NCBI RefSeq assembly: GCF_004801395.1
Contig: NZ_SSOA01000010.1
Location: forward strand, 62,001-126,000
Source of the DNA: Gillisella terrae
GTDB lineage: Bacteria > Pseudomonadota > Alphaproteobacteria > Rhizobiales > Rhizobiaceae
Length of the DNA: 64,000 nucleotides
Direction: 5' to 3'
The notes below the pieces were generated by a model. It worked only from the letters and a program-made list of their open reading frames with translations, had not been told where the DNA came from and made no database searches. Both the position numbers and the translations under genes were made by a program. Below are positions 52,834 through 61,477 of the stretch, piece by piece. Position 1 is the first letter of the stretch. Each line of letters starts with the position of its first letter.

Positions 52834-54689
52834 ATCTCAGCTCGCAAAAGATGAATGGTAAATGTCGTGCCCTGCCCGCTGCTCTCCACCAGCAGACGCC
52901 CGCCATAGTCCGTGATAATATCGCGCGAGATAACCAGCCCTAGCCCCAATCCCTTTTCTTTGGAGGTCGAAAACGGGGTAAACAACAGCGGGCGAATATT
53001 TTCCGGAATGCCCGGCCCATTATCTGCCACGGTGACGATGATCTCGTCATCCTTCGCAATGGCTTTCACCTCAACACGGGCATCCGGCGTATCTTGCAGG
53101 GCTTCCAGCGCGTTCTGCAACAGATTGATCAGCACCTGTTCCAATCTGATCCGATTGCCTTTGACAATGAAGTCATTCGGCAGCGCGGGCATATTCAAGG
53201 CATCCAACCTGCCCGCAAAACGACTTCGCAGCAGCATCACTGCGCCGTCAAGCACATCTCTCAACACCACCGGCTGAGGTGCCGTTCGGCCTTTACGGGC
53301 GAATGCTTTGAGCTCATCCGTAATCGTGCCGATCCGCTCAGTCAAAGCCGCAATAAGGCTAAGGTTCTCTTGTGCCGGGCCTTCTTGTTTGCGATCCAGA
53401 AACACCTTGGCATTCTCGGCAAAGGCGCGAATTGTGGCCACCGGCTGGTTGATTTCATGGGCAACCCCTGCCGCGACCTGCCCTAAAATAGCAAGCCTGT
53501 TGGCCTGCACCAACTCCTGCTGCACCCCCTGCAATCGGCCTTCGGTGGCTTTATGGCCAGCGATTTCGGCTTGAAGTCGGTCACGAGCCTGCAAAAGATC
53601 ATTGGTGCGCTCATAAACGCGGCGTTCCAACTCCGCCTGATTGGCCTGCGCACGGGCCAACCGAATGGCACCCGCCTGCCGCCGCCATAACACCAATGCA
53701 CAGACGAAGAAAAAAGGCACCAGCACGGCCAAAACCAGCAGGCGAAACTCTCGCACTGTCGAAGCAATCGCAGCATCGACCGGCACAAGATAGTTTAACT
53801 GCCACGTGGTTGTCGGAACGGGCATGGAAACAAACAGATATTGGCCCGCTGTTTCACCTGGCAGAACGGCCCGCACAAGCATCATCCCCGGCCCGATTGT
53901 TTCCGCCTGATTGAATGGGAGCGGAGCAAGAGACGCATCGCCAAATTGCAAACTGGCGCGAATGTCGCGCACCTCATCGGGCAACAGTGTTGAGAGCGTC
54001 ATGAACCGCCAGGATGGGATACTGGAGATCAGCACGACGCCGCGACGATCGGTAACAAAGGCACCCCGCGATGCTTCCAGCCAATCGCTTTCGAGCTGGT
54101 CAAACTCTGCCTTCACCACCACAACCCCCAGGGGATCCGCAGACGATCCAACCCGACGGGAAATGTAGAGACCGGGACGATGGCTGATGCTGCCCAGCGC
54201 AAAGTGCTCGGCAGAGCCACTGCTCATGGAACGCTTGAAATATTCACGAAAAGAATAGTCAACGCCGACGAAACTATCGGCCTGCTGCCAATTGCTCGAC
54301 GCAATCGCGACGCCTTTTGCATTGGTCACATATAAAACGGATGCGCCTGTGGCCGCGACAAGGCGTTCCAGTTTGTCGCTCAAACGGACCACCGCTGCTG
54401 ATGTTTTTAAATTCAGCGCGTCCAGCACCTGCTGATCTTCGGCCAGCAACAACGGCAAAGATCGAGGACGCTCCAGCACCGCGCGCAAAAACGCAACTTT
54501 CAGCCCCGCACTGACCCGTGCCTGTTCTTCCGTGTCGCGCAAGGCAGAATTACGCCCATAAACGCCCGCCGCATACAGCGCAAAGCCCGTGACGCAAAGG
54601 GCAATGAGCGCCAGGAAAAACCATGGCTTTCTGGGCCTCGATGGCAAAGCCGTTAAACCCGTTTCCTGATGTTGTGTGCGAACCACCAT
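52830..54689 (-). CDS. dctB: C4-dicarboxylate sensor kinase DctB
   Basis: A 619-residue sensor kinase. A first transmembrane helix lies near residues 22-44, a periplasmic dCache/PAS-type sensing domain to about 315, and a second helix ([18 protein letters not shown]) before a coiled coil. The kinase core has the H-box [16 protein letters not shown]-box LLQNALEAL, and DNGPGIP and GLGLGL boxes. It senses succinate, fumarate or malate with help from DctA and phosphorylates DctD. ATG at 54689 is used; the frame is open upstream across the DctD binding sites, so earlier starts are unlikely. Confidence 0.92.
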   Translation of the reverse strand: MVVRTQHQETGLTALPSRPRKPWFFLALIALCVTGFALYAAGVYGRNSALRDTEEQARVSAGLKVAFLRAVLERPRSLPLLLAEDQQVLDALNLKTSAAVVRLSDKLERLVAATGASVLYVTNAKGVAIASSNWQQADSFVGVDYSFREYFKRSMSSGSAEHFALGSISHRPGLYISRRVGSSADPLGVVVVKAEFDQLESDWLEASRGAFVTDRRGVVLISSIPSWRFMTLSTLLPDEVRDIRASLQFGDASLAPLPFNQAETIGPGMMLVRAVLPGETAGQYLFVSMPVPTTTWQLNYLVPVDAAIASTVREFRLLVLAVLVPFFFVCALVLWRRQAGAIRLARAQANQAELERRVYERTNDLLQARDRLQAEIAGHKATEGRLQGVQQELVQANRLAILGQVAAGVAHEINQPVATIRAFAENAKVFLDRKQEGPAQENLSLIAALTERIGTITDELKAFARKGRTAPQPVVLRDVLDGAVMLLRSRFAGRLDALNMPALPNDFIVKGNRIRLEQVLINLLQNALEALQDTPDARVEVKAIAKDDEIIVTVADNGPGIPENIRPLLFTPFSTSKEKGLGLGLVISRDIITDYGGRLLVESSGQGTTFTIHLLRAEI

Positions 54690-54698
54690 CCACCATGT

Positions 54699-54747
54699 TG
54701 TGCACTTTTCCGCACAGATTGCAACAGCGTGCGCGGACAGCCGCGCA
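54699..54747. promoter_or_regulatory. Tandem DctD upstream activator sites
   Basis: Two palindromes: TGTGC-N8-GCACA at 54699-54716 and TGCGCGG-ACAG-CCGCGCA at 54730-54747. They lie 75-125 bp before the dctA sigma-54 promoter. Rhizobial dctA has tandem DctD sites in this position. Confidence 0.7.
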
Positions 54748-54821
54748 AATCTTCCAGCCACATGGAGAGAGAATTCGGCTTTTTCTTGTTTTTTCAATGA
54801 CTTTCTGTAGCGAAGCCAGTT

Positions 54822-54837
54822 TGGCACGCTCTTTGCT
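54822..54837 (+). promoter_or_regulatory. Sigma-54 promoter of dctA
   Basis: TGGCAC-N5-TTGCT matches the -24/-12 sigma-54 consensus fully, 89 bp before the dctA ATG. Tandem DctD sites lie upstream. The sequence fits NtrA-dependent dctA control known from rhizobia. Confidence 0.88.
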
Positions 54838-54925
54838 AAGCATATCGAAACATCACACTGATGTTGAAATCTACTGATGCCCCGGGAGGCCGATCCGTTC
54901 GGTTGGGGCGCTTACGGAGGGTCAG

Positions 54926-56263
54926 ATGCATATAGACACGTCCGCCGCCCCACAGGGTGGCAAACTTCCATTCTATCGTCACCTGTATTTTCAGGTGATC
55001 ACCGCCATCATTATCGGCATTGTGCTGGGGCACTATTACCCATCGGTGGGTGAGTCGATGAAACCTCTTGGCGATGCCTTCATCAAGCTCGTCAAAATGG
55101 TTATCGCGCCGGTGATTTTTCTGACCGTGGCGACCGGCATTGCTGGCATGAGCGATCTGAAAAAAGTCGGCCGCGTGGCTGGCAAAGCCATGATTTACTT
55201 TCTGGTTTTCTCCACCCTCGCGCTGGCCGTGGGGATGCTGGTGTCCAACGTCGTCCAGCCCGGCGCAGGCATGCACATCAATCCAGCCACGCTGGATGCC
55301 AAGGTGGTGACGTCCTACGCCCAGAAAGCCCATGATGCGAGCATCACCGGCTTCTTGATGGAGATCATTCCCGATACGATCGTCGGTGCCTTCGCCTCAG
55401 GCAACATCCTTCAGGTTCTTTTCTTCTCCATCCTGTTTGGCATCGCGTTGGCCATGGTTGGCGATTCCGCCAAACCCGTCACCAACTTTCTTCAATCTTT
55501 GACTGTGCCAGTGTTCAAACTGGTGGCCATCCTGATGAAGGCAGCACCTGTGGGCGCCTTTGGTGCCATGGCTTTCACCATCGGCAAATACGGCATTGGC
55601 TCGGTTACCAATCTCGCCTACCTGATTGCAACTTTCTATGTCACGTCCCTGTTGTTCGTGCTCGTCGTTCTCGGTGCCGTGGCCCGTTACAACAAGTTCT
55701 CCATTCTGGCTTTGATCCGCTATATTAAAGAAGAGTTGCTGCTGGTGCTGGGCACCTCCTCCTCAGAAGCTGCCCTGCCCGGCCTGATGGCCAAGATGGA
55801 GCGGGCTGGCTGCAAGCGCTCGGTTGTAGGTCTGGTTATTCCAACCGGCTATTCCTTCAATCTGGATGGCACCAATATCTACATGACATTGGCCGCCCTG
55901 TTCATTGCCCAGGCAACAGACATTCACCTGTCTTTCGGTGATCAGATTTTGCTGCTGCTGGTGGCCATGTTGAGCTCCAAGGGTGCCGCAGGCATCACCG
56001 GCGCAGGCTTTATCACCCTGGCAGCAACGCTGTCTGTTGTTCCATCCGTTCCAATCGCTGGTATGGCGCTTATTCTCGGCATTGACCGCTTTATGTCTGA
56101 ATGCCGTGCTCTGACCAATTTCGTTGGCAACGCTGTTGCAACCGTGGTTGTTGCCCGCTGGGAAAATGAGCTGGACGTTGAAAAGTTCAACGCCGCCATG
56201 GCTGGTGAATTGCCGGAAGAAATTGATGTGACTGAAGAGCTGCCAGCACCCGCTGCGGCATAA
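54926..56263 (+). CDS. dctA: C4-dicarboxylate transporter DctA
   Basis: A 445-residue secondary transporter of the dicarboxylate/amino acid:cation symporter (DAACS) family. Eight helices and two re-entrant loops are expected; the family motifs are visible in [14 protein letters not shown] (serine-rich hairpin 1), [19 protein letters not shown] and [14 protein letters not shown]. It imports succinate, fumarate and malate, the main carbon source for nitrogen-fixing bacteroids in rhizobia. GGAGG precedes the ATG. A sigma-54 promoter and DctD sites lie upstream and a strong terminator follows at 56286. Confidence 0.95.
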   Translation: MHIDTSAAPQGGKLPFYRHLYFQVITAIIIGIVLGHYYPSVGESMKPLGDAFIKLVKMVIAPVIFLTVATGIAGMSDLKKVGRVAGKAMIYFLVFSTLALAVGMLVSNVVQPGAGMHINPATLDAKVVTSYAQKAHDASITGFLMEIIPDTIVGAFASGNILQVLFFSILFGIALAMVGDSAKPVTNFLQSLTVPVFKLVAILMKAAPVGAFGAMAFTIGKYGIGSVTNLAYLIATFYVTSLLFVLVVLGAVARYNKFSILALIRYIKEELLLVLGTSSSEAALPGLMAKMERAGCKRSVVGLVIPTGYSFNLDGTNIYMTLAALFIAQATDIHLSFGDQILLLLVAMLSSKGAAGITGAGFITLAATLSVVPSVPIAGMALILGIDRFMSECRALTNFVGNAVATVVVARWENELDVEKFNAAMAGELPEEIDVTEELPAPAAA

Positions 56264-56285
56264 ATTGATCACAGACAACACACGC

Positions 56286-56319
56286 AAACGCCCCGGCAAA
56301 AACCGGGGCGTTTTTTTTT
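56286..56319 (+). terminator. Rho-independent terminator of dctA
   Basis: AAACGCCCCGG (56286-56296) pairs with CCGGGGCGTTT (56303-56313), loop CAAAAA, followed by a T run to 56319. It also faces the nnrU stop at 56327. Confidence 0.92.
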
Positions 56320-56326
56320 GCGCTGA

Positions 56327-57016
56327 TCAAACGCCGTAGAGGGCGAGCAAAAGAGGATCGACGCCGAACAAGACCTCGTGGAACGCAAACAAAAGCAGCC
56401 CTGTGATAACGGCTGTCGCCAGCAGCGACAGCAGCATGATGCCATCCACTTTCAGATGTGCCCTCCCGGCAAAAATCGCGGAAAAAGGGATGATTGATGT
56501 TGCACTCGTCATTTCGTTCCAGCGTGCACCAAGCCTGCGGCGGCCCCGGCGCTCCATAATGGCAATGCCCATGAGCGAAAAGGCGGAAAATCCACCAAAT
56601 AAAATCAAAGCGGCAAGTTCACCATTGGGAAAGACATGGCCGAAAAACAGCAGGAAAAAACCCCAGAGCACGGGATGACGTGTGACGGAGGCAATGGCAC
56701 CGACACGGCCCGAAGACCGAAAACTGATGGAGGCGGGGTTTGGACTGAGCAACCCGCAGATCACCAGAAAAATACCGATCGGCGCGCATAGAATTGTTAT
56801 CCAAGCCTGCCAGGGATGGTCCATCCAAAGTGCAACATCATCCGATGTGGCAAAAGCATAAAACAGCCATGCCAGCGACGCTAAAGATAGCAAAGAATAA
56901 CCCGTCATATACACCGAGCGCCCAAGCCGTTCGATCAAATACTGGCGCAATCTTGCGAAAGACGGCAATGAATGCGTGAGGAGAAAAAAGAAAAATGCGA
57001 GAAGAAAATTCGCCAT
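56327..57016 (-). CDS. nnrU: NnrU-family membrane protein
   Basis: A 229-residue membrane protein with about six helices. It carries NnrU-family features: a start with LTHSLPSFARLRQ, a TRHPVLWGFFLLFFGHVFPNG segment (key RHP, W and GH) and a C-terminal helix. NnrU is linked to denitrification in rhodobacters and rhizobia and may help cytochrome or nitric-oxide-related functions; its biochemical role is unknown. The gene is divergent from a pseudoazurin gene and shares an NnrR/FNR-like box at 57122. It ends against the dctA terminator. Confidence 0.85.
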   Translation of the reverse strand: MANFLLAFFFFLLTHSLPSFARLRQYLIERLGRSVYMTGYSLLSLASLAWLFYAFATSDDVALWMDHPWQAWITILCAPIGIFLVICGLLSPNPASISFRSSGRVGAIASVTRHPVLWGFFLLFFGHVFPNGELAALILFGGFSAFSLMGIAIMERRGRRRLGARWNEMTSATSIIPFSAIFAGRAHLKVDGIMLLSLLATAVITGLLLFAFHEVLFGVDPLLLALYGV

Positions 57017-57121
57017 GAAGAAGCGCCGTGTTGTTTATGCCTCGGCCCTGTGCCGACCTCTGATCTCTTAGCACCGCCCTGCCCAAAAGCCTACCAAGCG
57101 CGCTCTTCAACAAAACGCGAT

Positions 57122-57135
57122 TTGCGCTCAATCAA
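57122..57135. promoter_or_regulatory. NnrR/FNR-type box between nnrU and pseudoazurin genes
   Basis: TTGCG-CTCA-ATCAA matches the TTGAT-N4-ATCAA FNR family at eight of ten positions, and TTGCG is the half-site often found for NnrR. It lies 106 bp from the nnrU start and 109 bp from the pseudoazurin start, well placed for either gene. Confidence 0.6.
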
Positions 57136-57243
57136 AGTGGCGGCCGCAAATTGTGCCTATGTCTAGGCGCGCAAGCCAAAACGAAAAACTTGGACATCGT
57201 GCTGATTCCCATCTTTTCGCACGATGCCCTTACGGAGATATTT

Positions 57244-57684
57244 ATGCGCACATCGCTCGCCCTCATTGCATTGATCGCAGCAGCTGCTGGCACGCCTGCC
57301 ATGGCAGCCGACTATGAAATTCATATGCTGAACAAAGGCGCAAACGGACAGGCTATGGTATTTGAGCCAGCCGCCCTCAAAATCGCCCCCGGCGATACCG
57401 TCACCTTCATTCCAACAGACAAGGGACATAGCGCAGAAACCATCCCCGGACTGTTGCCAAGCGGGGCCGAACCTTTCAAAGGCAAAATCAATGAGGCGAT
57501 CAAGGTGACATTTCCCGTTGCTGGCGCTTACGGCATCAAATGTGCACCCCATGTTGGCATGGGCATGGTGGCCGTGGTTGTGGTTGGCGATGTGCCCGCC
57601 GCCAATGCGCAAGCATTGAAAGACGCAAAACTGCCTCCGAAAGCCACCACCAATCTGACCGCCGAGCTCGATTCACTGCATTAA
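57244..57684 (+). CDS. Pseudoazurin (type 1 blue copper protein)
   Basis: A 146-residue periplasmic cupredoxin. The signal peptide ends after AMA (about residue 21). Type 1 copper ligands are visible: the His in [10 protein letters not shown], then Cys, His and Met in [12 protein letters not shown]. Pseudoazurin passes electrons to copper nitrite reductase or nitrous oxide reductase during denitrification, though neither reductase is in the window. ATG at 57244 follows ACGGAG; the open frame upstream crosses the control region. It is divergent from nnrU. Confidence 0.92.
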   Translation: MRTSLALIALIAAAAGTPAMAADYEIHMLNKGANGQAMVFEPAALKIAPGDTVTFIPTDKGHSAETIPGLLPSGAEPFKGKINEAIKVTFPVAGAYGIKCAPHVGMGMVAVVVVGDVPAANAQALKDAKLPPKATTNLTAELDSLH

Positions 57685-57726
57685 GCCAGGTTACGCAAAG
57701 ACCGCGCTGGCCGTTATCCGAAGCGG

Positions 57727-57780
57727 TAGATTAAAAATATTACAGCGCCGTGCACCATATAGGACGCACGGCGCTGTCAT
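57727..57780. repeat. Family B repeat, module 2 with linker (terminator-like)
   Basis: ACAGCGCCGTGC (57742-57753) pairs with GCACGGCGCTGT (57766-57777) around a 12-nt loop; the AGATTAAAAATAT linker of the family precedes it, and module 1 is absent. It lies between the convergent pseudoazurin and Bax-inhibitor-like genes and may serve both as terminator. Confidence 0.8.
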
Positions 57781-57798
57781 GACTGGTTTAACCTGCGT

Positions 57799-58515
57799 TT
57801 ATTCGCGCTCGCCTGTCAGATTCAGCAACAGCTGGAAAATGTTCACGAAATTCAGATAGAGCGACAGGGCACCGAACACCGCCAGTTTCTGCTGAGATTC
57901 GTGGTCGATATTCTCGGCATATTGCTCCTTGATCGTCTGGGTATCCCAAGCCGTGAGGCCAACAAATACCACAATACCAATGACCGACACGGCAAATTGC
58001 AGCGCCGATGAGCCAAGGAAAATATTGGCGATGGAGGCAATCACAATGCCGATCAGACCCATCATCAGGAACGAACCAAACTTCGACAGATCACGCTTGG
58101 TTGTGTAACCATAAAGGCTCATGGCACCGAACATGGTCGCCGAAATGAAGAATGTCCGTGCGATGCTGGCACCCGTGAATTGCAAAAACACGGCAGCCAT
58201 CGACAGTCCCATGACGGCACAAAATGCCCAGAACGCCATTTGTGCAGCGCTTGCCGACATGGCATGCAGACGGAATGAGAAGAAAAACACGAAGGCCAAC
58301 GGAGCCAACATCACCACCCATTTCAAAGGTGTTTGGAAGATTGGCACATAAAGCGCGGGCGTAGAGCCAACAAAGAAGGCGACCAGACCGGTAATCACCA
58401 GACCGGCACCCATGTAATTGTAAACGCGCAACATGTGTTGGCGCAAACCCTGATCGAGTGCTGCGGCAGAGTGCGCGCCAGCACCCACTTGGTAACTTCT
58501 ATTGACTGGATCCAT
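57799..58515 (-). CDS. Bax inhibitor-1/YccA-family membrane protein
   Basis: A 238-residue membrane protein with about seven helices, of the Bax inhibitor-1 (TMBIM) family. The YNYMGAGLVITGLVAF start of helix 1 and the C-terminal ALSLYLNFVNIFQLLLNL are characteristic. Bacterial members are pH-sensitive calcium-leak channels or FtsH-linked proteins, with no settled role. GAGGAG precedes the ATG at 58515; 17 open codons upstream are unlike the family. It stands alone upstream of nothing on its strand except the anti-sigma gene, 92 bp away. Confidence 0.9.
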   Translation of the reverse strand: MDPVNRSYQVGAGAHSAAALDQGLRQHMLRVYNYMGAGLVITGLVAFFVGSTPALYVPIFQTPLKWVVMLAPLAFVFFFSFRLHAMSASAAQMAFWAFCAVMGLSMAAVFLQFTGASIARTFFISATMFGAMSLYGYTTKRDLSKFGSFLMMGLIGIVIASIANIFLGSSALQFAVSVIGIVVFVGLTAWDTQTIKEQYAENIDHESQQKLAVFGALSLYLNFVNIFQLLLNLTGERE

Positions 58516-58607
58516 TGATGGATACTCCTCTCGTTCTTTGTCTCGACACATGTTGAAAAGTGCCAAAGATTGCTAACTGTCTGAAACCCTGTTGATATTA
58601 TCAGTTA

Positions 58608-59396
58608 TCAATAAAGCGTCCTGGCCAGCCGGTCTGCTGCTGCTGCCAATGCATCTTCATCGCCGCCATCGGAAATCAGCGCATAAGCGACCTCGCCAAT
58701 CTGCCAATGGGCGGCGGCTGACTTTCCGGAAAAAGCCAGCGTGACACGCTGCACCGAAAACGCGCCGGTCCGCGCCGCAAACAAGGTGAGGTCACGGCCA
58801 TTGCGCTGCTTCACCGCCATTTCCACACTCGGTCCAAAATCCGACGGGAAGATCTGGCTGTCCAACACTGTCCAATTTTCCGGCAGCTTTGGCAGAATAA
58901 TGCCGGTTGCAGCCCGTACTTCGCCAGCATCAAAGGGCGTGTTTGTCACGGCTGGGCGCAGCTTTTCCCGCACCAGGGTTGCTTCATGCGCCTGCAAGGC
59001 CTCGCGCACAAATGCGGGCGTGGGCACGGAGGCAACCACCGGCGTCGCGGTGAACGGATTGATCAGGGAATGCGCCACCCAGCCAAAACCGACAAAGATT
59101 GCAACCGCTGCCGCCCGCCGCAAAAGCGCAACCCGGCCTTTGTTGCGCAGCGCCTGTTCCAGCAAACGGGCATTCTTTCGCGTTTTATGGGCATCAGACA
59201 TGTCATGGGGGCCCGCATTCAGCCGCAAGGCCAGACGCAACTCATCGCGCAGCTTCAAGTCGGCCATCACCCGTGCCGCCAGCTCAGGCGTCTGTGCCAG
59301 ATGCGCCTCAACCTCTATACGCCGTGCCATATCGAGCTGATTGTCGATGTAGGCGTGAATGTCAGCATCCACAATCGGGTCAGGTTGTCGTGTCAT
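58608..59396 (-). CDS. Anti-sigma factor (transmembrane)
   Basis: A 262-residue membrane anti-sigma factor. The N-terminal cytoplasmic part has DADIHAYIDNQLDMARRIEVEAHLAQ, the RskA/ChrR-type helix that binds the sigma factor. A single transmembrane helix lies near residues 90-108 (VALLRRAAAVAIFVGFGWVAH), and the periplasmic C-terminal half has a sensing domain. There is no HxxxCxxC zinc motif. It overlaps the ECF sigma factor gene by 17 bp, so the two are co-expressed. It should hold the sigma factor inactive until an envelope signal. Confidence 0.85.
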   Translation of the reverse strand: MTRQPDPIVDADIHAYIDNQLDMARRIEVEAHLAQTPELAARVMADLKLRDELRLALRLNAGPHDMSDAHKTRKNARLLEQALRNKGRVALLRRAAAVAIFVGFGWVAHSLINPFTATPVVASVPTPAFVREALQAHEATLVREKLRPAVTNTPFDAGEVRAATGIILPKLPENWTVLDSQIFPSDFGPSVEMAVKQRNGRDLTLFAARTGAFSVQRVTLAFSGKSAAAHWQIGEVAYALISDGGDEDALAAAADRLARTLY

Positions 59397-59919
59397 CAGA
59401 ACCTCCTACAATCCGGAGCCTTGGAACCGTGCCATGCGCGTCTTCAAACGCGCGCAACCGGGTGCGAGCACGCGACAGCCGCGACATCAGGGTGCCAACC
59501 GGAATACCCAGCATGTCGGCGGCCTCCTGATAGGAAAACTCCTCAATAGCCACGAGATGCAACGCCTGCCGCTGCTCTTCCGGCAGTTCCATAAACGCCG
59601 CCCGCACCTGATTGAGCCGAACGACCTGTTCCTGACCGCTCTCAACAATCGGATCAAACAATTCGGCCGCAATCGCATCGCGCCGCTCTGCAGATTTTCT
59701 ATGACGCACCCGGTCGACATGCGTGTTGTGCAAAATTGCAAACAGCCAGCGACGCAGATTTCCGTCAGGACGAAAACTGCCATGACGCTCATAGGCCCGC
59801 ACTAAGGCGTCATTGACCAGATCCTCGGCATCATCCTTGTTGCGCACGAGCGAGGTCGCATAACGCCGCAGTGCGGCAAGCTGTCCAATCACGTCAAATG
59901 AGCCAATTTTTTTGTCCAT
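59380..59919 (-). CDS. ECF-type RNA polymerase sigma factor
   Basis: A 179-residue extracytoplasmic-function sigma factor. Region 2 includes NKDDAEDLVNDALVRAYERHGSF and RRWLFAILHNTHVDRVRHRK (-10 recognition); region 4 includes EEQRQALHLVAIEEFSYQEAADMLGIPVGTLMSRLSRARTRLR (key part GIPVGTLMSRLSRAR, -35 recognition). The overlapping downstream gene encodes its anti-sigma factor. ECF factors of this size in rhizobia answer envelope, oxidative or singlet-oxygen stress. A GGAAT-N17-CGTA promoter candidate just upstream suggests self-activation. Confidence 0.92.
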   Translation of the reverse strand: MDKKIGSFDVIGQLAALRRYATSLVRNKDDAEDLVNDALVRAYERHGSFRPDGNLRRWLFAILHNTHVDRVRHRKSAERRDAIAAELFDPIVESGQEQVVRLNQVRAAFMELPEEQRQALHLVAIEEFSYQEAADMLGIPVGTLMSRLSRARTRLRAFEDAHGTVPRLRIVGGSDDTTT

Positions 59920-60281
59920 GCCCTATATACGGAGCCACATGCTGACTTATTCCATGCTTTTACATTTTTTTTGACTCTGTCAGTTGGCGGCGGAAAAGGG
60001 CGCACAACAGAGGGGTGCGACAATTTGATTATTGGCAACTGCGCACCCAAAAATCACCCTAAGGCGACCTGTTTTATGCCGCACCTGCGAAGGTGAAGAT
60101 TTTTGTAAGCCCCAGAATTAACGGGATTATTTTAGCGGAAGCCGAAGTCTAAAATGCAAAGCAATGGCCTGTTCTGACGCGAGAGCGCTTACATTAGAGA
60201 CTCTGCCTGCGACAAAATGCGCATTTCTTCTTTGTAAAAAAGGACTAATTCGCCAGTACGCGCTTGATGTGAGTCAAAGTA
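59920..60281. other. Divergent control region, ECF sigma and cyo operon
   Basis: 362 bp between the sigma factor start and cyoA. It holds the candidate ECF promoter at 59928-59953 and presumably the cyo promoter to the right. TTGATTATTGGCAA near 60025 weakly resembles an FNR box. No coding frame stands out; cyoA has a poor ribosome site. Confidence 0.5.
59928..59953 (-). promoter_or_regulatory. Candidate autoregulated ECF promoter
   Basis: On the minus strand GGAAT-N17-CGTA lies 8-34 bases before the sigma factor ATG, the pattern of ECF -35/-10 elements. The leader would be very short. Not tested. Confidence 0.45.
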
Positions 60282-61439
60282 ATGAAAAAAATCCCAGCAC
60301 TACCAATTTTAATGCTAGCACCTTTGCTGCTGCTTTCCGGTTGCAATCTGGTTGTCATGTCGCCGTCTGGCGATATCGCAATGCAGCAACGCGACCTGAT
60401 CATTTTCGCCACCGTTCTCATGTTGCTGATCATCGTTCCGGTGATTTTCCTGACATTGTTGTTTGCCTGGCGCTACCGCGCTTCGAACAAGTCGGCGACC
60501 TACCTTCCCGATTGGCACCATTCGACCAAGCTTGAGCTGATTGTCTGGTCCGCGCCGATCGCGATCATTCTGGTTTTGGGCACCGTAACGTGGATTGCAA
60601 CCCACCGGCTCGATCCATACCGGCCGTTGGATCGCCTTGACGCAGAACGGGCTCTTCCAGCCGACGTGAAGCCGATGACGGTTGAAGTTGTGGCAATGGA
60701 TTGGAAGTGGCTGTTTGTCTATCCTGATCTTGGCATTGCAACAGTCAATGAACTGGCAGCGCCTGTGGATGTGCCAATCAACTTCAAGATCACAGCGCAA
60801 TCTGTGATGAATTCCTTCTACATCCCTGCTTTGGCTGGACAGATCTACGCCATGCCGGGCATGCAGACCCAGCTCCACGGCATCATCAACAAGCCCGGCG
60901 TTTATGAAGGCTTCTCTGCCAACTACTCTGGTGCCGGTTTCTCCAACATGCGCTTCAAGTTCCACGGACTTGACCAGAAAGGCTTCGACAATTGGGTTGC
61001 CCAGGTCAAGGCAAATGGCACTGCGCTGAATCAGGACGCCTATATGAAGCTCGAAAAGCCGAGCGAAAAGGACCCTGTTCGCTATTACGCTTCTACCGAG
61101 AAGAATCTCTACAACAAGATTCTCAACATGTGCGTTGATCCAGACAAGATGTGCGTCGACAAGATGATGCATATCGACATGATGGGTGGCGCTGGCAAAG
61201 AAAGCGCGGAAAACCGCGAGAAGCTGCAATATGACGACCGCGGTGTCGATTTGAGCGTCAGCCCTGATCACGGCGCAGAAGGTGCAAAAGAGCATTCCAG
61301 CGTCAAGACAGATGCAATGCCTGTCTCTTCGACCACCAAATCCGACGATAACACCATGCATATGAACCATACCATGCCGGGAATGAACATGCCCGACAGC
61401 GAAAAAGACGCGGCGACGCCGGTTCAGACCAAGAACTGA
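60282..61439 (+). CDS. cyoA: Cytochrome o ubiquinol oxidase subunit II CyoA
   Basis: A 385-residue lipoprotein subunit. The lipobox LLSGC gives a lipidated Cys near residue 21, followed by two transmembrane helices (about 40-62 and 85-105) and a periplasmic cupredoxin domain that lacks CuA ligands, as in quinol oxidases. The segment [22 protein letters not shown] is typical. The C-terminus has an unusual Met/His-rich tail ([14 protein letters not shown]). It helps position ubiquinol in the bo3 oxidase. First gene of cyoABC; cyoB follows in 38 bp. Confidence 0.95.
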   Translation: MKKIPALPILMLAPLLLLSGCNLVVMSPSGDIAMQQRDLIIFATVLMLLIIVPVIFLTLLFAWRYRASNKSATYLPDWHHSTKLELIVWSAPIAIILVLGTVTWIATHRLDPYRPLDRLDAERALPADVKPMTVEVVAMDWKWLFVYPDLGIATVNELAAPVDVPINFKITAQSVMNSFYIPALAGQIYAMPGMQTQLHGIINKPGVYEGFSANYSGAGFSNMRFKFHGLDQKGFDNWVAQVKANGTALNQDAYMKLEKPSEKDPVRYYASTEKNLYNKILNMCVDPDKMCVDKMMHIDMMGGAGKESAENREKLQYDDRGVDLSVSPDHGAEGAKEHSSVKTDAMPVSSTTKSDDNTMHMNHTMPGMNMPDSEKDAATPVQTKN

Positions 61440-61477
61440 ACCGCCATTCCGCCGCATTCAACTCAACGGGGCTTCCC

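Noticed and set aside
60025..60038. TTGATTATTGGCAA as an FNR box for cyo
   Set aside because: Only one half matches the consensus, so support is too weak.
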